Origin: a virus
DNA length: 33,830 nt
Virus record (IMG/VR): IMGVR_UViG_3300006793_000127
Location: 1 to 33,830 of that record
Strand: one strand, 5' to 3'
In this document: positions 21,118 to 28,887 of the stretch, piece after piece
Numbering within the stretch: position 1 is the first letter of the stretch
Layout: each line of letters opens with the position of its first letter
Notes under the pieces: model-generated
The model's input: only the letters and a program-made list of their open reading frames with translations
Database searches by the model: none
What the model was told of the DNA's origin: nothing
Program-made: the position numbers and the translations under genes

Positions 21118-22059
21118 ATGGAAGCGTTGACGTTATGGTCTCTGGTTGGATTTCTTCTTGCCAGTTACGCAGTTATCGCAAACGACTCTGTGCAAACTCT
21201 TGGAACTTGGATGGCATCGAATAACGAGCGATTCAAGTGGTACACCATGTGGTTCGCCGCATCAGGTGTTCTCCTATGCGCAGTCTGGTATGGTTGGTAT
21301 GTCTACGGTGACATATCCTATGGCAGACTCGACAGGATACCATTCCAAGAGGTTCAGTGGTATCACGCACTGGCTCCTGCTATCCTACTTACACTCACTG
21401 CCATCGGTGTGCCAGTCAGTACCAGTTTCTTGGTCCTGTCTGCCTTCGCAAGTTCATTTGTGCTTGAGAAGATGTTGATGAAGAGTGTGATGGGTTATGC
21501 AGTTGCTGCCATTGCCGCATACGCTATCTGGTTCGGTGTATCCAAACTAATGGATGAGTCCAAACCAGTAGCACCAGAGCATAGGAAGTTCTGGCGTGTG
21601 GCACAATGGACGACAACAGGGTTCCTATGGTGGACTTGGTTGTCACACGATATGGCAAATATCGCAGTGTTTTTACCCCGTGTGCTTACTGTAGACTTGA
21701 TGGTACTAATCAGTGTAATCTTCGTCACTGGATTAGGTTTCATGTTCTATCAGAGAGGTGGGAAGATACAAACTATTGTTATTGAGAAGCACAGCACAAA
21801 ATACATCCGATCAGCAACAATCATTGATTTCTGTTACTGGGTCATCCTATTCATATTCAAGGAAATGAACAACATCCCAATGTCAACGACATGGGTGTTC
21901 GTCGGTCTCCTTGCTGGTCGTGAGTTGGCAATCGCCACCTTCACTGACAAGAGAAATATGAAGATGGTGTTTCCAATGGTGACAAAGGACTTTATGAAGA
22001 TGATGGTCGGTCTACTGGCATCCGTCGGCGTTGTGCTAATGGTGCACTCACTACAATAG
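21118..22059 (+). CDS. PiT/PHO4-like phosphate permease
   Basis: A 313-aa polytopic membrane protein with about 8-9 hydrophobic helices. It shows the inverted-repeat layout of the PiT family: first repeat VIANDSVQTLGTW (near 19-31, compare GANDVANxxGT) with GVPVSTSFLVLS (near 99-110), and second repeat LSHDMANIAVF with IPMSTTWVFVGLLAG near 255-270. Both P-x-S-T elements are intact, and the two xND/HDxAN elements are partly diverged. PiT proteins import phosphate (or sulfate in related forms) with H+ or Na+. The gene is visibly more GC-rich than its neighbours, suggesting transfer. It is paired with an outer-membrane-like protein. Confidence 0.75.
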   Translation: MEALTLWSLVGFLLASYAVIANDSVQTLGTWMASNNERFKWYTMWFAASGVLLCAVWYGWYVYGDISYGRLDRIPFQEVQWYHALAPAILLTLTAIGVPVSTSFLVLSAFASSFVLEKMLMKSVMGYAVAAIAAYAIWFGVSKLMDESKPVAPEHRKFWRVAQWTTTGFLWWTWLSHDMANIAVFLPRVLTVDLMVLISVIFVTGLGFMFYQRGGKIQTIVIEKHSTKYIRSATIIDFCYWVILFIFKEMNNIPMSTTWVFVGLLAGRELAIATFTDKRNMKMVFPMVTKDFMKMMVGLLASVGVVLMVHSLQ

Positions 22060-22068
22060 GAGAATAAC

Positions 22069-22611
22069 ATGAAGGCATTGATTGGAATTATCATGCTTTC
22101 GTTATGTACAGTGGCGGTCGCCGCACCGTCTGAGCACAACTATAAAGCAAAACATGATGACTGGGAATACACTTACAGACACAGAGAAGGTGCATGGCAT
22201 ACAGAGATCGGCCGCAAGGTCGGTCCCATCGAAGTCATGTATCGATACGCTGATCTCAGATCAACACGAGAGAATCGTATTAAGTTTACGCACGAACTGT
22301 TTACATATAATGATCTGACTGTCGAGCATCGGATTGAGTATCGATCTTTTGATAAGAAGGAAAATCACTGGAGATATCGATTCATCTTTGAATATACTCC
22401 GCACTTGTATGGTCCAGTTCATTTATACGTCAAAGTTCAACCACGATGGGCATTCAAGAATGGTAAAACAGTCGCCGACCATCGAGATCAACTCGGTATT
22501 ACATGGAAACAAGGCAGTTGGAAGATGACACCATTTGTTGAACGATATGCTCTTGAAGGGTTCGAGAAAAAAAGAACAGTAATTGGTACACATTTCGAAA
22601 TGAAATTCTAA
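22069..22611 (+). CDS. Outer-membrane beta-barrel-like exported protein
   Basis: A 180-aa protein. A signal peptide (LIGIIMLSLCTVAVAAP) precedes a chain of alternating polar/aromatic strands (WEYTYRHREGAWHTEIGRK, LTVEHRIEYRSFD, HWRYRFIFEYTP, HLYVKVQPRWAF). It ends in Phe (THFEMKF), the C-terminal aromatic signature used by the BAM complex. It is 9 nt after the PiT-like gene and likely co-transcribed. A pore or surface protein is inferred; the substrate is unknown. Confidence 0.68.
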   Translation: MKALIGIIMLSLCTVAVAAPSEHNYKAKHDDWEYTYRHREGAWHTEIGRKVGPIEVMYRYADLRSTRENRIKFTHELFTYNDLTVEHRIEYRSFDKKENHWRYRFIFEYTPHLYGPVHLYVKVQPRWAFKNGKTVADHRDQLGITWKQGSWKMTPFVERYALEGFEKKRTVIGTHFEMKF

Positions 22612-22617
22612 ATTGTG

Positions 22618-22625
22618 TATAAATA
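22618..22625 (+). promoter_or_regulatory. T4-type late promoter TATAAATA before Hsp20
   Basis: An exact TATAAATA, the T4 late promoter consensus used by gp55-containing RNA polymerase. It lies just after the preceding gene and about 92 nt upstream of the Hsp20 ATG. Start of transcription is expected near 22631-22633. Confidence 0.75.
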
Positions 22626-22630
22626 ATGTT

Positions 22631-22716
22631 GTGATACCGGGGACACGGGTCACACGACCTCTACGCAGATAATCTGGTAGAGTAAAACAACAACCTTGCT
22701 TTAAATAGGAGGCCGT
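22631..22716 (+). other. Structured 5' leader of the Hsp20 mRNA
   Basis: Hairpin 1: GTGA(TA)CC with GGTCAC (22631-22653). Hairpin 2: CTCTAC-g-CAGA, loop TAA, TCTG-GTAGAG (22659-22682). In addition ACGACCTC (22654-22661) can pair with GAGGCCGT (22709-22716) at the Shine-Dalgarno with one mismatch. This pairing excludes the base of hairpin 2. The leader could switch between open and closed ribosome-site states. Confidence 0.5.
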
Positions 22717-22717
22717 T

Positions 22718-23173
22718 ATGGTTAGTAAAGCATTTTCTTTTCCACGTTCACATTTTATCGGGTTCGATCACATTTGGAATGATATCGCTCGTCTTTCAGA
22801 GATGTCAGACAACAAGTTATATCCTCCACATAATGTAGTCAAACAAGATGAAACGCATTTTTCAGTAGAATTGGCATTAGCTGGATACAGTAAAGACGAT
22901 CTCACAGTAGAAGTCAAAGACGGTATTCTAGTGGTGACTGGCGGTAAAACTGAGGGAGAACAGGAACGTGAGTATCTCCACCGTGGAATCTCTGCAAAGA
23001 AGTTCACGCGTACTTTCAGACTGTCCGAACACGTTGTTGTAGATGGAGCTGATTTTAAAGATGGTCTACTCGTTATCGACCTAAGAGTAGAAATCCCTGA
23101 AGAGAAGCGTCCTCGCACTGTCCAAATTGGTAAAACTACCAAAGGCAAAAAGCAACTTTTAACTGAGGACTGA
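22718..23173 (+). CDS. hsp20: Small heat-shock protein Hsp20 (alpha-crystallin domain)
   Basis: A 151-aa protein. It has the HSPA-like FIGFDHIWNDIARLSEM-type N-terminus (here FIGFDHIWN), then YPPHNVVKQDETHFSVELALAGYSKDDLTVEVKDGILVVTGG (alpha-crystallin domain) and YLHRGISAKKFTRTFRLSE. The C-terminal IEIPxxKRP anchor reads VEIPEEKRP. It would act as an ATP-independent holdase preventing aggregation of phage or host proteins. Hsp20 is common in marine T4-like phages. Expression from a late promoter with a structured leader is suggested. Confidence 0.95.
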   Translation: MVSKAFSFPRSHFIGFDHIWNDIARLSEMSDNKLYPPHNVVKQDETHFSVELALAGYSKDDLTVEVKDGILVVTGGKTEGEQEREYLHRGISAKKFTRTFRLSEHVVVDGADFKDGLLVIDLRVEIPEEKRPRTVQIGKTTKGKKQLLTED

Positions 23174-23174
23174 A

Positions 23175-23279
23175 ATGAAACATACTGAAGTATTCCGAAA
23201 GCGCAACACTTTCGGCCTTGCCCTCGTAGGCATTGTAGTTATGTTTGCATACACGCATTCAATTTTGATGTTAGTGTAA
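23175..23279 (+). CDS. 34-aa single-pass membrane peptide
   Basis: ATG 23175 starts one base after the Hsp20 stop. It has a basic N-terminus (KHTEVFRKRN) and a hydrophobic helix (FGLALVGIVVMFAYTHSILML). The terminator follows 8 nt after its stop. Membrane insertion is likely; the role is unknown. Confidence 0.5.
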   Translation: MKHTEVFRKRNTFGLALVGIVVMFAYTHSILMLV

Positions 23280-23286
23280 ATTACAA

Positions 23287-23306
23287 GGGCGCTACGGCGC
23301 CCTTTT
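23287..23306 (+). terminator. Strong rho-independent terminator (UACG loop)
   Basis: A perfect 6-bp stem GGGCGC/GCGCCC closed by TACG (a stable UNCG-type tetraloop), followed by TTTT. It ends the Hsp20 transcription unit. Confidence 0.85.
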
Positions 23307-23319
23307 CTAGGAGATACAA

Positions 23320-23460
23320 ATGGATATTTTAGGAATCGGAGCAGTAATGATGATTGCTCCTATCGCTATTGGTATTACTCTAATCGTTTCGTATGAGGCA
23401 ACGAAGAATATTGGTCTTATACCGATTCCATCCGAGACATCAGACGCTCAGCACGATTAG
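23320..23460 (+). CDS. 46-aa membrane protein converging with the lysozyme gene
   Basis: ATG 23320 follows an AGGAGA Shine-Dalgarno. One long hydrophobic helix (ILGIGAVMMIAPIAIGITLIV) is followed by a polar tail. Its last 44 bases overlap the end of the minus-strand lysozyme gene. A small holin- or antiholin-like role is conceivable from proximity to a lysozyme, but this is only positional. Confidence 0.5.
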   Translation: MDILGIGAVMMIAPIAIGITLIVSYEATKNIGLIPIPSETSDAQHD

Positions 23461-23863
23461 TCACTTGACGATACCAAAGTGAATCACGACCTTCGACTGC
23501 AGCTTTCTCCCAATCATGGTCAAGAATAGCAGCATTGAAGTTTTTAAATTTTGATAGGCGAGTACGACCCATATTGAACATCATATTAACCAAGATCTGC
23601 TGGACTTCGTCTGGTAGGTCGTTAAAGTTCCCTCTGCCGTATAGAGCGTCACACTCTCCGATGGCAAGGTCAAGGTCGTTTTCGAAACACTCTTTAACTC
23701 GTTCTTCCGTAATTCCAGTACCGGTTGGCTCTCCGAATTCCGGGTCACTTTCGAGGACAAGGTGACCAACTCCAAACGTGGGGTAACCGAGGTGATCGTT
23801 GTAGATGACATATTCTACTCCTTCGTCGATCTTAAGTTGTTCGTATACAGCTTCGCGATTCAT
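23417..23863 (-). CDS. e: T4-lysozyme-like endolysin (GH24)
   Basis: A 148-aa protein, close to T4 lysozyme (164 aa). LKIDEGVEYVIYNDHLGYPTFGVGHL carries the catalytic set Glu14, Asp23 and Thr29, with the spacing of T4 lysozyme (11, 20, 26). VNMMFNMG and WYRQVTNRAERL match the C-terminal lobe. It would cleave peptidoglycan at lysis. It has no signal peptide, so a holin would be needed. It is the only clear minus-strand gene; on that strand the ATG is preceded by AGGA. No certain promoter was found for it. Confidence 0.92.
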   Translation of the reverse strand: MNREAVYEQLKIDEGVEYVIYNDHLGYPTFGVGHLVLESDPEFGEPTGTGITEERVKECFENDLDLAIGECDALYGRGNFNDLPDEVQQILVNMMFNMGRTRLSKFKNFNAAILDHDWEKAAVEGRDSLWYRQVTNRAERLMSRMESV

Positions 23864-23891
23864 TTACTTTTCCTATATTTTGTGGTAGAAT
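23863..23891 (+). promoter_or_regulatory. Sigma70-like promoter for gp43 with near-leaderless start
   Basis: TTTACT (23863-23868), a 17-bp spacer and TAGAAT followed by GG (23886-23891). Initiation about 7 nt downstream (23897-23899) would fall at or just before ATG 23902, leaving no room for a Shine-Dalgarno. Confidence 0.6.
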
Positions 23892-23901
23892 GGTTAACAT
23901 G

Positions 23902-26442
23902 ATGACAGATTTCTATACTAACGTTTCGCAGTACGGTAACCACCTGTATGTTCGTGGTTTTAATGAGGATGGCTCGCGAATGCAGCGTCGGTTCGTATAT
24001 GAACCGTACCTCTTTGTACCATCAACTACAGCAACTGGTTACACAGACATTCACGGCAATCATGTGCAAAAGAAGATGTTCGATAACATCAGACATGCAC
24101 GTGATTTCATTAAGAAATACGAGGAGGTCGAAGGATTCAATGTCTACGGCCTCGATCGATATCCGTATGTATTTATATACGATACCTTTCGAAATCAAGA
24201 AGTTGACACAAGCAAGATCAACATAGTCAACATCGATATCGAGGTGGCATCAGACGATGGCTTCCCTGAACCTGAAGATGCTGACAAAGAAATCACAGCG
24301 ATTGCCATTCGTCGCCGTAACATGACAGTTGTACTCGGATGTGGTGACTTCGAGTCTAATGACGAGAATGTGTACTACATCAAGTGCAAGCACGAGTATC
24401 ACTTGCTACATAAGTTCCTCGATGTATGGCAAAACATGGATCCTGATGTCATCACAGGTTGGAACACAGAGTTTTTTGATATTCCATACCTTGTCAATCG
24501 TATCACTAAAATCCACAGCGAAGAGATGACCAATCGGCTGTCACCATGGGGTATCATCAAAGAAAAGCGAGTGTTTCGTCAAGGTAGTGACAAGCAATCA
24601 CAGACATACCAAATCTTCGGTGTGTCAAGCCTCGACTATCTCGCCATCTACAAGAAGTTTAGATTACAACCTCGTGAATCATATCGCCTTGACTTCATCG
24701 CCGAGACAGAACTCGGCACGAAGAAAATTGACTACAGCGAGTATGGTAACTTGCACGAGTTGTACAAGAACAACTTCCAAAAGTTTATCGAATACAACAT
24801 TCGTGACACAGACCTCATCTTCGACTTAGAAGAAAAACTCGGCTTCATCGAACAGATCTACGCGATTGCCTACGATGCGAAGGTCAACTACAATGATACT
24901 CTCGCAACTGTTGGTATCTGGGATGTTATCATCCATAACTATCTGATGGAACAAAACAAAGTTGTATCGATGAAACGTCCACCTAAATCTGATCGCATGA
25001 TCGAAGGTGGTTATGTCAAAGAACCTATCGTTGGCATGCACAAGTGGGTAATGTCATTCGACCTCAACTCACTGTATCCACATCTTATTCAACAGTACAA
25101 CATCTCACCTGATACTGTGCTTAATAAGACAGACGACCTCTTTGAAATTACTGCGAAGGCGAATGTTGATACAGTACTCAACGAAGAACTCAACCTCGAT
25201 GCACTCAAAGACTATGATGTGACCATGACACCGAATGGCAAGATCTATCGCAAAGACTATCAAGGTTTCTTGCCTGCCCTCATGGCCAAGATGTATGATG
25301 ATCGTGTGTTGTACAAGAAGAAGATGTTCGAAGCGAAGATAGCAAATCAAAAGAATCCATCACGTGAACTCGAGATTGACATCAGTCGATACCACAATCT
25401 ACAACACGCCAAAAAGATTCAGCTGAACGCAGCTTATGGTGCACTCGCCAACAAATACTTCCGATGGTTTGACAACGAGAATGCCGAGGCCATTACCATG
25501 GCTGGTCAGTTGTCTATTCGATGGATCGAGAAGAAACTCAATGCATGGTTGAACAAGATACTCGAGACCAAAGGCCGAGACTATGTAGTTGCAATCGACA
25601 CCGATTCAGTATATGTCTCGTTCGATAAGATGGTCGAGATGACTCAGCCAAAAGATCCAGTCGACTTCCTTGATAAGATTGCAAAGCAACAAGTTGAAAA
25701 ATTTATCGATCGGTCATATCAAGTACTTGCCGACTACACAAATGCATACGCACAGAAGATGATCATGAAACGTGAGAACATCGCTGACAAGGCAATATGG
25801 ACTGCCAAGAAGCGATACATCATGAATGTGTATGACTCCGAAGGTGTACGCTACGACGAACCCGATCTCAAGATGATGGGCATCGAAGCCATTCGATCGT
25901 CAACTCCTGCGGTATGTCGTGAGTACATTAAGAAAACACTCGAACTGATTATGTCCACTGACGAGACAACTGTACAGAAATACATCGCAGACATTCGTCA
26001 AGAATTTAATACACTCAAGTTCGAGCAAATCGCATTCCCTCGATCATGCAACTTCATTAAGTGGGAAACTAATCACAAAACTGGTCAACGATATCCTGGT
26101 ACATATGCAGATAAGGACACTATTTACAAAAAGGCTACACCGATACAGGTCAAAGGCGGTCTACTGTACAACCACTATTTGCATAAATATAACCTAACTA
26201 AAAAATACGAAGAGGTTAAAAGCGGTGAGAAGATCAAGTTCAGTTACTTGGTCAAGCCGAATCCATTCAGAGACACTGTGATCTCATGTCCTGATGTGCT
26301 ACCACATGAATTTGGTCTTGAACAGTACATCGACTATGACACACAGTTTGTCAAAGGCTATCTCGATCCTATCGAAATCATCTTGCATGCAATCGGTTGG
26401 AAGTCAGAAAAGATAGCTACACTCGAGGACTTTTTCTCATGA
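23902..26442 (+). CDS. 43: DNA polymerase gp43 (family B)
   Basis: An 846-aa protein, similar to T4 gp43 (898 aa). 3'-5' exonuclease motifs: NIDIEV (Asp112, Glu114), WNTEFFDIPYL and YNIRDTDLIFDLE. Polymerase motif A SFDLNSLYPHL (Asp387), motif B KKIQLNAAYGALANK, motif C AIDTDSVYVSF (Asp566, Asp568). All catalytic aspartates are present. A C-terminal LEDFFS fits the gp45-binding tail. ATG 23902 is chosen because in-frame ATGs at 23890 and 23899 overlap or abut the promoter -10; the protein then begins MTDFYTNVSQYGN, like T4 MKEFYISIETVGN. It is the replicative polymerase. Confidence 0.95.
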   Translation: MTDFYTNVSQYGNHLYVRGFNEDGSRMQRRFVYEPYLFVPSTTATGYTDIHGNHVQKKMFDNIRHARDFIKKYEEVEGFNVYGLDRYPYVFIYDTFRNQEVDTSKINIVNIDIEVASDDGFPEPEDADKEITAIAIRRRNMTVVLGCGDFESNDENVYYIKCKHEYHLLHKFLDVWQNMDPDVITGWNTEFFDIPYLVNRITKIHSEEMTNRLSPWGIIKEKRVFRQGSDKQSQTYQIFGVSSLDYLAIYKKFRLQPRESYRLDFIAETELGTKKIDYSEYGNLHELYKNNFQKFIEYNIRDTDLIFDLEEKLGFIEQIYAIAYDAKVNYNDTLATVGIWDVIIHNYLMEQNKVVSMKRPPKSDRMIEGGYVKEPIVGMHKWVMSFDLNSLYPHLIQQYNISPDTVLNKTDDLFEITAKANVDTVLNEELNLDALKDYDVTMTPNGKIYRKDYQGFLPALMAKMYDDRVLYKKKMFEAKIANQKNPSRELEIDISRYHNLQHAKKIQLNAAYGALANKYFRWFDNENAEAITMAGQLSIRWIEKKLNAWLNKILETKGRDYVVAIDTDSVYVSFDKMVEMTQPKDPVDFLDKIAKQQVEKFIDRSYQVLADYTNAYAQKMIMKRENIADKAIWTAKKRYIMNVYDSEGVRYDEPDLKMMGIEAIRSSTPAVCREYIKKTLELIMSTDETTVQKYIADIRQEFNTLKFEQIAFPRSCNFIKWETNHKTGQRYPGTYADKDTIYKKATPIQVKGGLLYNHYLHKYNLTKKYEEVKSGEKIKFSYLVKPNPFRDTVISCPDVLPHEFGLEQYIDYDTQFVKGYLDPIEIILHAIGWKSEKIATLEDFFS

Positions 26443-26750
26443 CAAACGAGAAGCAAGCAGTAAACTTAGAAGAATTTGATTTTGGTTTCAGTTTGGTCGA
26501 TGCAGACCAACTTGATGCCGTACAACAGGTCAAAACGGAATTGACTAGTACAGCTACGGAAGTTGCAGAATGGCAAGCACAGGCAGAGCAATGGCGAGTG
26601 AAGGCTCAAACTATATACAACGCAGTACAGCCATTATTGAGTAATCTTTCTAAAGAGCCAGAGAAAGAATATATATTATGGCCAGGTACTGATCGAGTCA
26701 ATAAGATCAATGCCTTTAAATTAAAATTGATGCAAATCCTGGAGGATTAA
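26439..26750 (+). CDS. 103-aa conserved-type protein downstream of gp43
   Basis: It contains NLEEFDFGFSLVDADQLDAV, a coiled-coil-like heptad region (ELTSTATEVAEWQAQAEQWRVKA) and a C-terminal PLLSNLSKEPEKEYILWPG. This EFDFGF ... PEKEYI.WP layout resembles a conserved protein next to replication genes of marine T4-like phages. The start overlaps the gp43 stop (ATGA). Function unknown. Confidence 0.7.
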   Translation: MTNEKQAVNLEEFDFGFSLVDADQLDAVQQVKTELTSTATEVAEWQAQAEQWRVKAQTIYNAVQPLLSNLSKEPEKEYILWPGTDRVNKINAFKLKLMQILED

Positions 26751-26751
26751 T

Positions 26752-27162
26752 ATGAAGTATTTGCTAACTCTTCTTGCACTCTTACCGCTCACCGTGTGGG
26801 GTGCAACTGTAATTAATTACGACGATGGTTCAACACTGACTCTTAAGGAAGGTGAACAAATCATGGTAACAACAGGTAAGCTCTATCAACAGCGTACCTA
26901 TAACAACGGCCGAACTTTTCAATTCAAACAGTTTCCCGAAACTACCCGTCGCGACTATGTCGAAGTAGACAACGGTACCGATCCTGGTATGCAAGTAGGC
27001 GATCACGAATGGTGTAAAGCTTACACACCGTGGAGCGAAGGCTTGTCATTCAGTATGGTAGCATGGCAACGTTACTGCGATACCGATAATGATGGTTCGT
27101 ATGGTTGTGGTGATGACGGTTTCGATCAATCTGACGACGCGAGCGTTTGTCCAGCAGGATAA
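26752..27162 (+). CDS. 136-aa exported protein, unknown
   Basis: A signal peptide (YLLTLLALLPLTVWGATV) precedes a beta-rich part (INYDDGSTLTLKEGEQIMV) and an acidic tail with CDTDNDGSYGCGDDGFDQSDD, a calcium-loop-like run with cysteines. Periplasmic or surface location is likely. No family recognised. Confidence 0.6.
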   Translation: MKYLLTLLALLPLTVWGATVINYDDGSTLTLKEGEQIMVTTGKLYQQRTYNNGRTFQFKQFPETTRRDYVEVDNGTDPGMQVGDHEWCKAYTPWSEGLSFSMVAWQRYCDTDNDGSYGCGDDGFDQSDDASVCPAG

Positions 27163-27165
27163 ACT

Positions 27166-27555
27166 ATGGCATACTCAAAGGAAGTATTAGACCACTATGA
27201 TAACCCAAGAAACGTTGGAAAGCTTGATGGAACGGATGAAACCGTGGGAACAGGCTTGGTTGGCGCTCCGGCTTGCGGAGATGTCATGCAATTGCAAATC
27301 AGGGTTTCGCCCGACGGAATCATTGAAGACGCTAAATTCAAAACTTTTGGATGCGGATCCGCAATTGCATCAAGTTCTCTTCTCACAGAATGGGTCAAGG
27401 GTAAAAGCCTTGAGGAAGCTAATCAGATCAAGAACACTGAGCTCGCTCAAGAACTTTCGTTACCCCCGGTAAAAATCCATTGTAGTGTTCTCGCAGAAGA
27501 TGCAATCAAATCTGCGATCCTAGATTATAAAAATAAAAATAATTTAGGAGAATAA
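27166..27555 (+). CDS. iscU: IscU/NifU-type Fe-S cluster scaffold
   Basis: A 129-aa protein. The three cluster-ligand cysteines and the conserved Asp/His are in place: GAPACGDVM (Cys37, Asp39), FGCGSAIASSS (Cys63) and KIHCSVLAEDAI (His105, Cys106). The N-terminus YSKEVLDHYDNPRNVG is also typical. Length matches bacterial IscU. The LPPVK element needed for chaperone (HscA) recognition is intact (residues 99-103). It would assemble [2Fe-2S] clusters with the host IscS. It may support Fe-S enzymes during infection. Confidence 0.93.
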   Translation: MAYSKEVLDHYDNPRNVGKLDGTDETVGTGLVGAPACGDVMQLQIRVSPDGIIEDAKFKTFGCGSAIASSSLLTEWVKGKSLEEANQIKNTELAQELSLPPVKIHCSVLAEDAIKSAILDYKNKNNLGE

Positions 27556-27556
27556 C

Positions 27557-28414
27557 ATGCAAAGTTATCCACTTAGTATCATGGCTTTGGCCATGGGTCT
27601 TATACTCTCCGCAGTTGCCGGCTACTTCTCTGTAGTCGGCATTGCTACCATTTTTGCTGGCGCTTTTTGGTCTGTGATCATTATGGCTGGCACTCTCGAA
27701 ACATCTAAACTTGTAGCTGCGTCATGGATCTATCGTAATTGGTCGATAGCTCCATGGCTCATGCGCATATATATGACTATAGCAGTTGTTGTGCTTGTGT
27801 TCATTACATCGATGGGTATTTTTGGTTATTTGTCAAAAGCACATGTCGATCAAGTAATAGAACAAGGTGGCAACAATGAAATTCAGATGTCGAACCTTGA
27901 ACGCAGAATTACGCGTCAACAGAATATTATTGAAGATGGAGAGGTTGTACTTTCTCAACTCGACAGTACCGTACAAACCCTCATCAGCTACGATCGAATC
28001 CGCGGGCCTGAAGGTGCAATGGCGGTTCGTCAAGGGCAAGCTGAGGAAAGGTCAGCTATCAACACTCAGATCGACGCTGCGTACGATGAAATTGACAAGT
28101 TACAAACGGAATTACTGCCGCTCAAGAAACAATCTATTGAACTCGAAGCGGAAATTGGCCCACTTAAATACATAGCAGAGTTAATATATGGAGATGAAGC
28201 CGCCGATTATTTTGATACAGCTGTTCGCTGGATTATTATCCTTCTTGTGGTGGTATTCGATCCTTTGGCTATATGCCTCTTATTGGCAGGTAACACTGGT
28301 ATAATGCAAAAAAAGAGAGTAACTTTTATGACTGAAGAAGAAATCTTAAAAGATATTGAAATTGACGAACAACTACGTCGATCTTTTGATGGTCATGGTA
28401 CGGATGGAAATTGA
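27557..28414 (+). CDS. Membrane protein with long coiled coil, unknown
   Basis: A 285-aa protein. Three N-terminal hydrophobic helices (MALAMGLILSAVAGYFSVV, FAGAFWSVIIMAGTL and YMTIAVVVLVFITSMGIFGYL) are followed by a long coiled-coil region (about residues 110-205), then a C-terminal helix (WIIILLVVVFDPLAICLLL) and an acidic tail. Similar membrane/coiled-coil proteins are widespread in marine T4-like phages. The ATG follows GGAGAATAAC. Its role is unknown; membrane remodelling or superinfection exclusion is possible. Confidence 0.72.
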   Translation: MQSYPLSIMALAMGLILSAVAGYFSVVGIATIFAGAFWSVIIMAGTLETSKLVAASWIYRNWSIAPWLMRIYMTIAVVVLVFITSMGIFGYLSKAHVDQVIEQGGNNEIQMSNLERRITRQQNIIEDGEVVLSQLDSTVQTLISYDRIRGPEGAMAVRQGQAEERSAINTQIDAAYDEIDKLQTELLPLKKQSIELEAEIGPLKYIAELIYGDEAADYFDTAVRWIIILLVVVFDPLAICLLLAGNTGIMQKKRVTFMTEEEILKDIEIDEQLRRSFDGHGTDGN

Positions 28415-28887
28415 TGCTTTTAATATCTCATCGTGGTAATGTATCTGGAGCTGAACCTGATTTAGAAAATAAACCATCACATATCGATAGAATTATAGTC
28501 GGTATGGAAATGAACGTTGAAATAGATTTGTGGTGTTTCGATCAACAAGAATTATATCTCGGTCATGACGAACCTCAATATGGTGTCGATTTTAAATGGC
28601 TGTATACACGCCGTAATAAATTATGGATACACTGTAAAAATATCGAAGCACTTGTATTCATGCACAATCTTCCTATTAACCATGAGATGAACTATTTTTG
28701 GCACGAGAACGATGATTTTACTATGACATCTCAAGGTTACATATGGGCTTATCCAGGAAAAGAAGTACATTTGCCTAGTCGTGCTATTGCTGTGATGCCA
28801 GAACATTCTGGTATTAATCTCAGACCATTTCGTGGTATATGTACTGACTATCCTGAAAATTATTTAGTAAAGGAACCAATGGTGTGA
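28414..28887 (+). CDS. GDPD-like phosphodiesterase domain protein
   Basis: A 157-aa protein. ISHRGN near the N-terminus, EIDLWC (near residue 33) and LGHDEPQYG carry the H-R-G, E-x-D and H-D residues of the glycerophosphodiester phosphodiesterase active site. The C-terminal third is GICTDYPENYLV. It is shorter than full GDPD enzymes. It is AT-rich and followed by a glycosyltransferase-like gene. Phospholipid or surface-polymer modification is a possible role. ATG 28414 overlaps the previous stop. Confidence 0.65.
   Translation: MLLISHRGNVSGAEPDLENKPSHIDRIIVGMEMNVEIDLWCFDQQELYLGHDEPQYGVDFKWLYTRRNKLWIHCKNIEALVFMHNLPINHEMNYFWHENDDFTMTSQGYIWAYPGKEVHLPSRAIAVMPEHSGINLRPFRGICTDYPENYLVKEPMV

Noticed and set aside
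23890-23901. Upstream in-frame ATG codons (23890 and 23899) as the gp43 start
   Set aside because: ATG 23890 lies in the -10 element and ATG 23899 adds only one Met; the start at 23902 gives the N-terminus that resembles T4 gp43.
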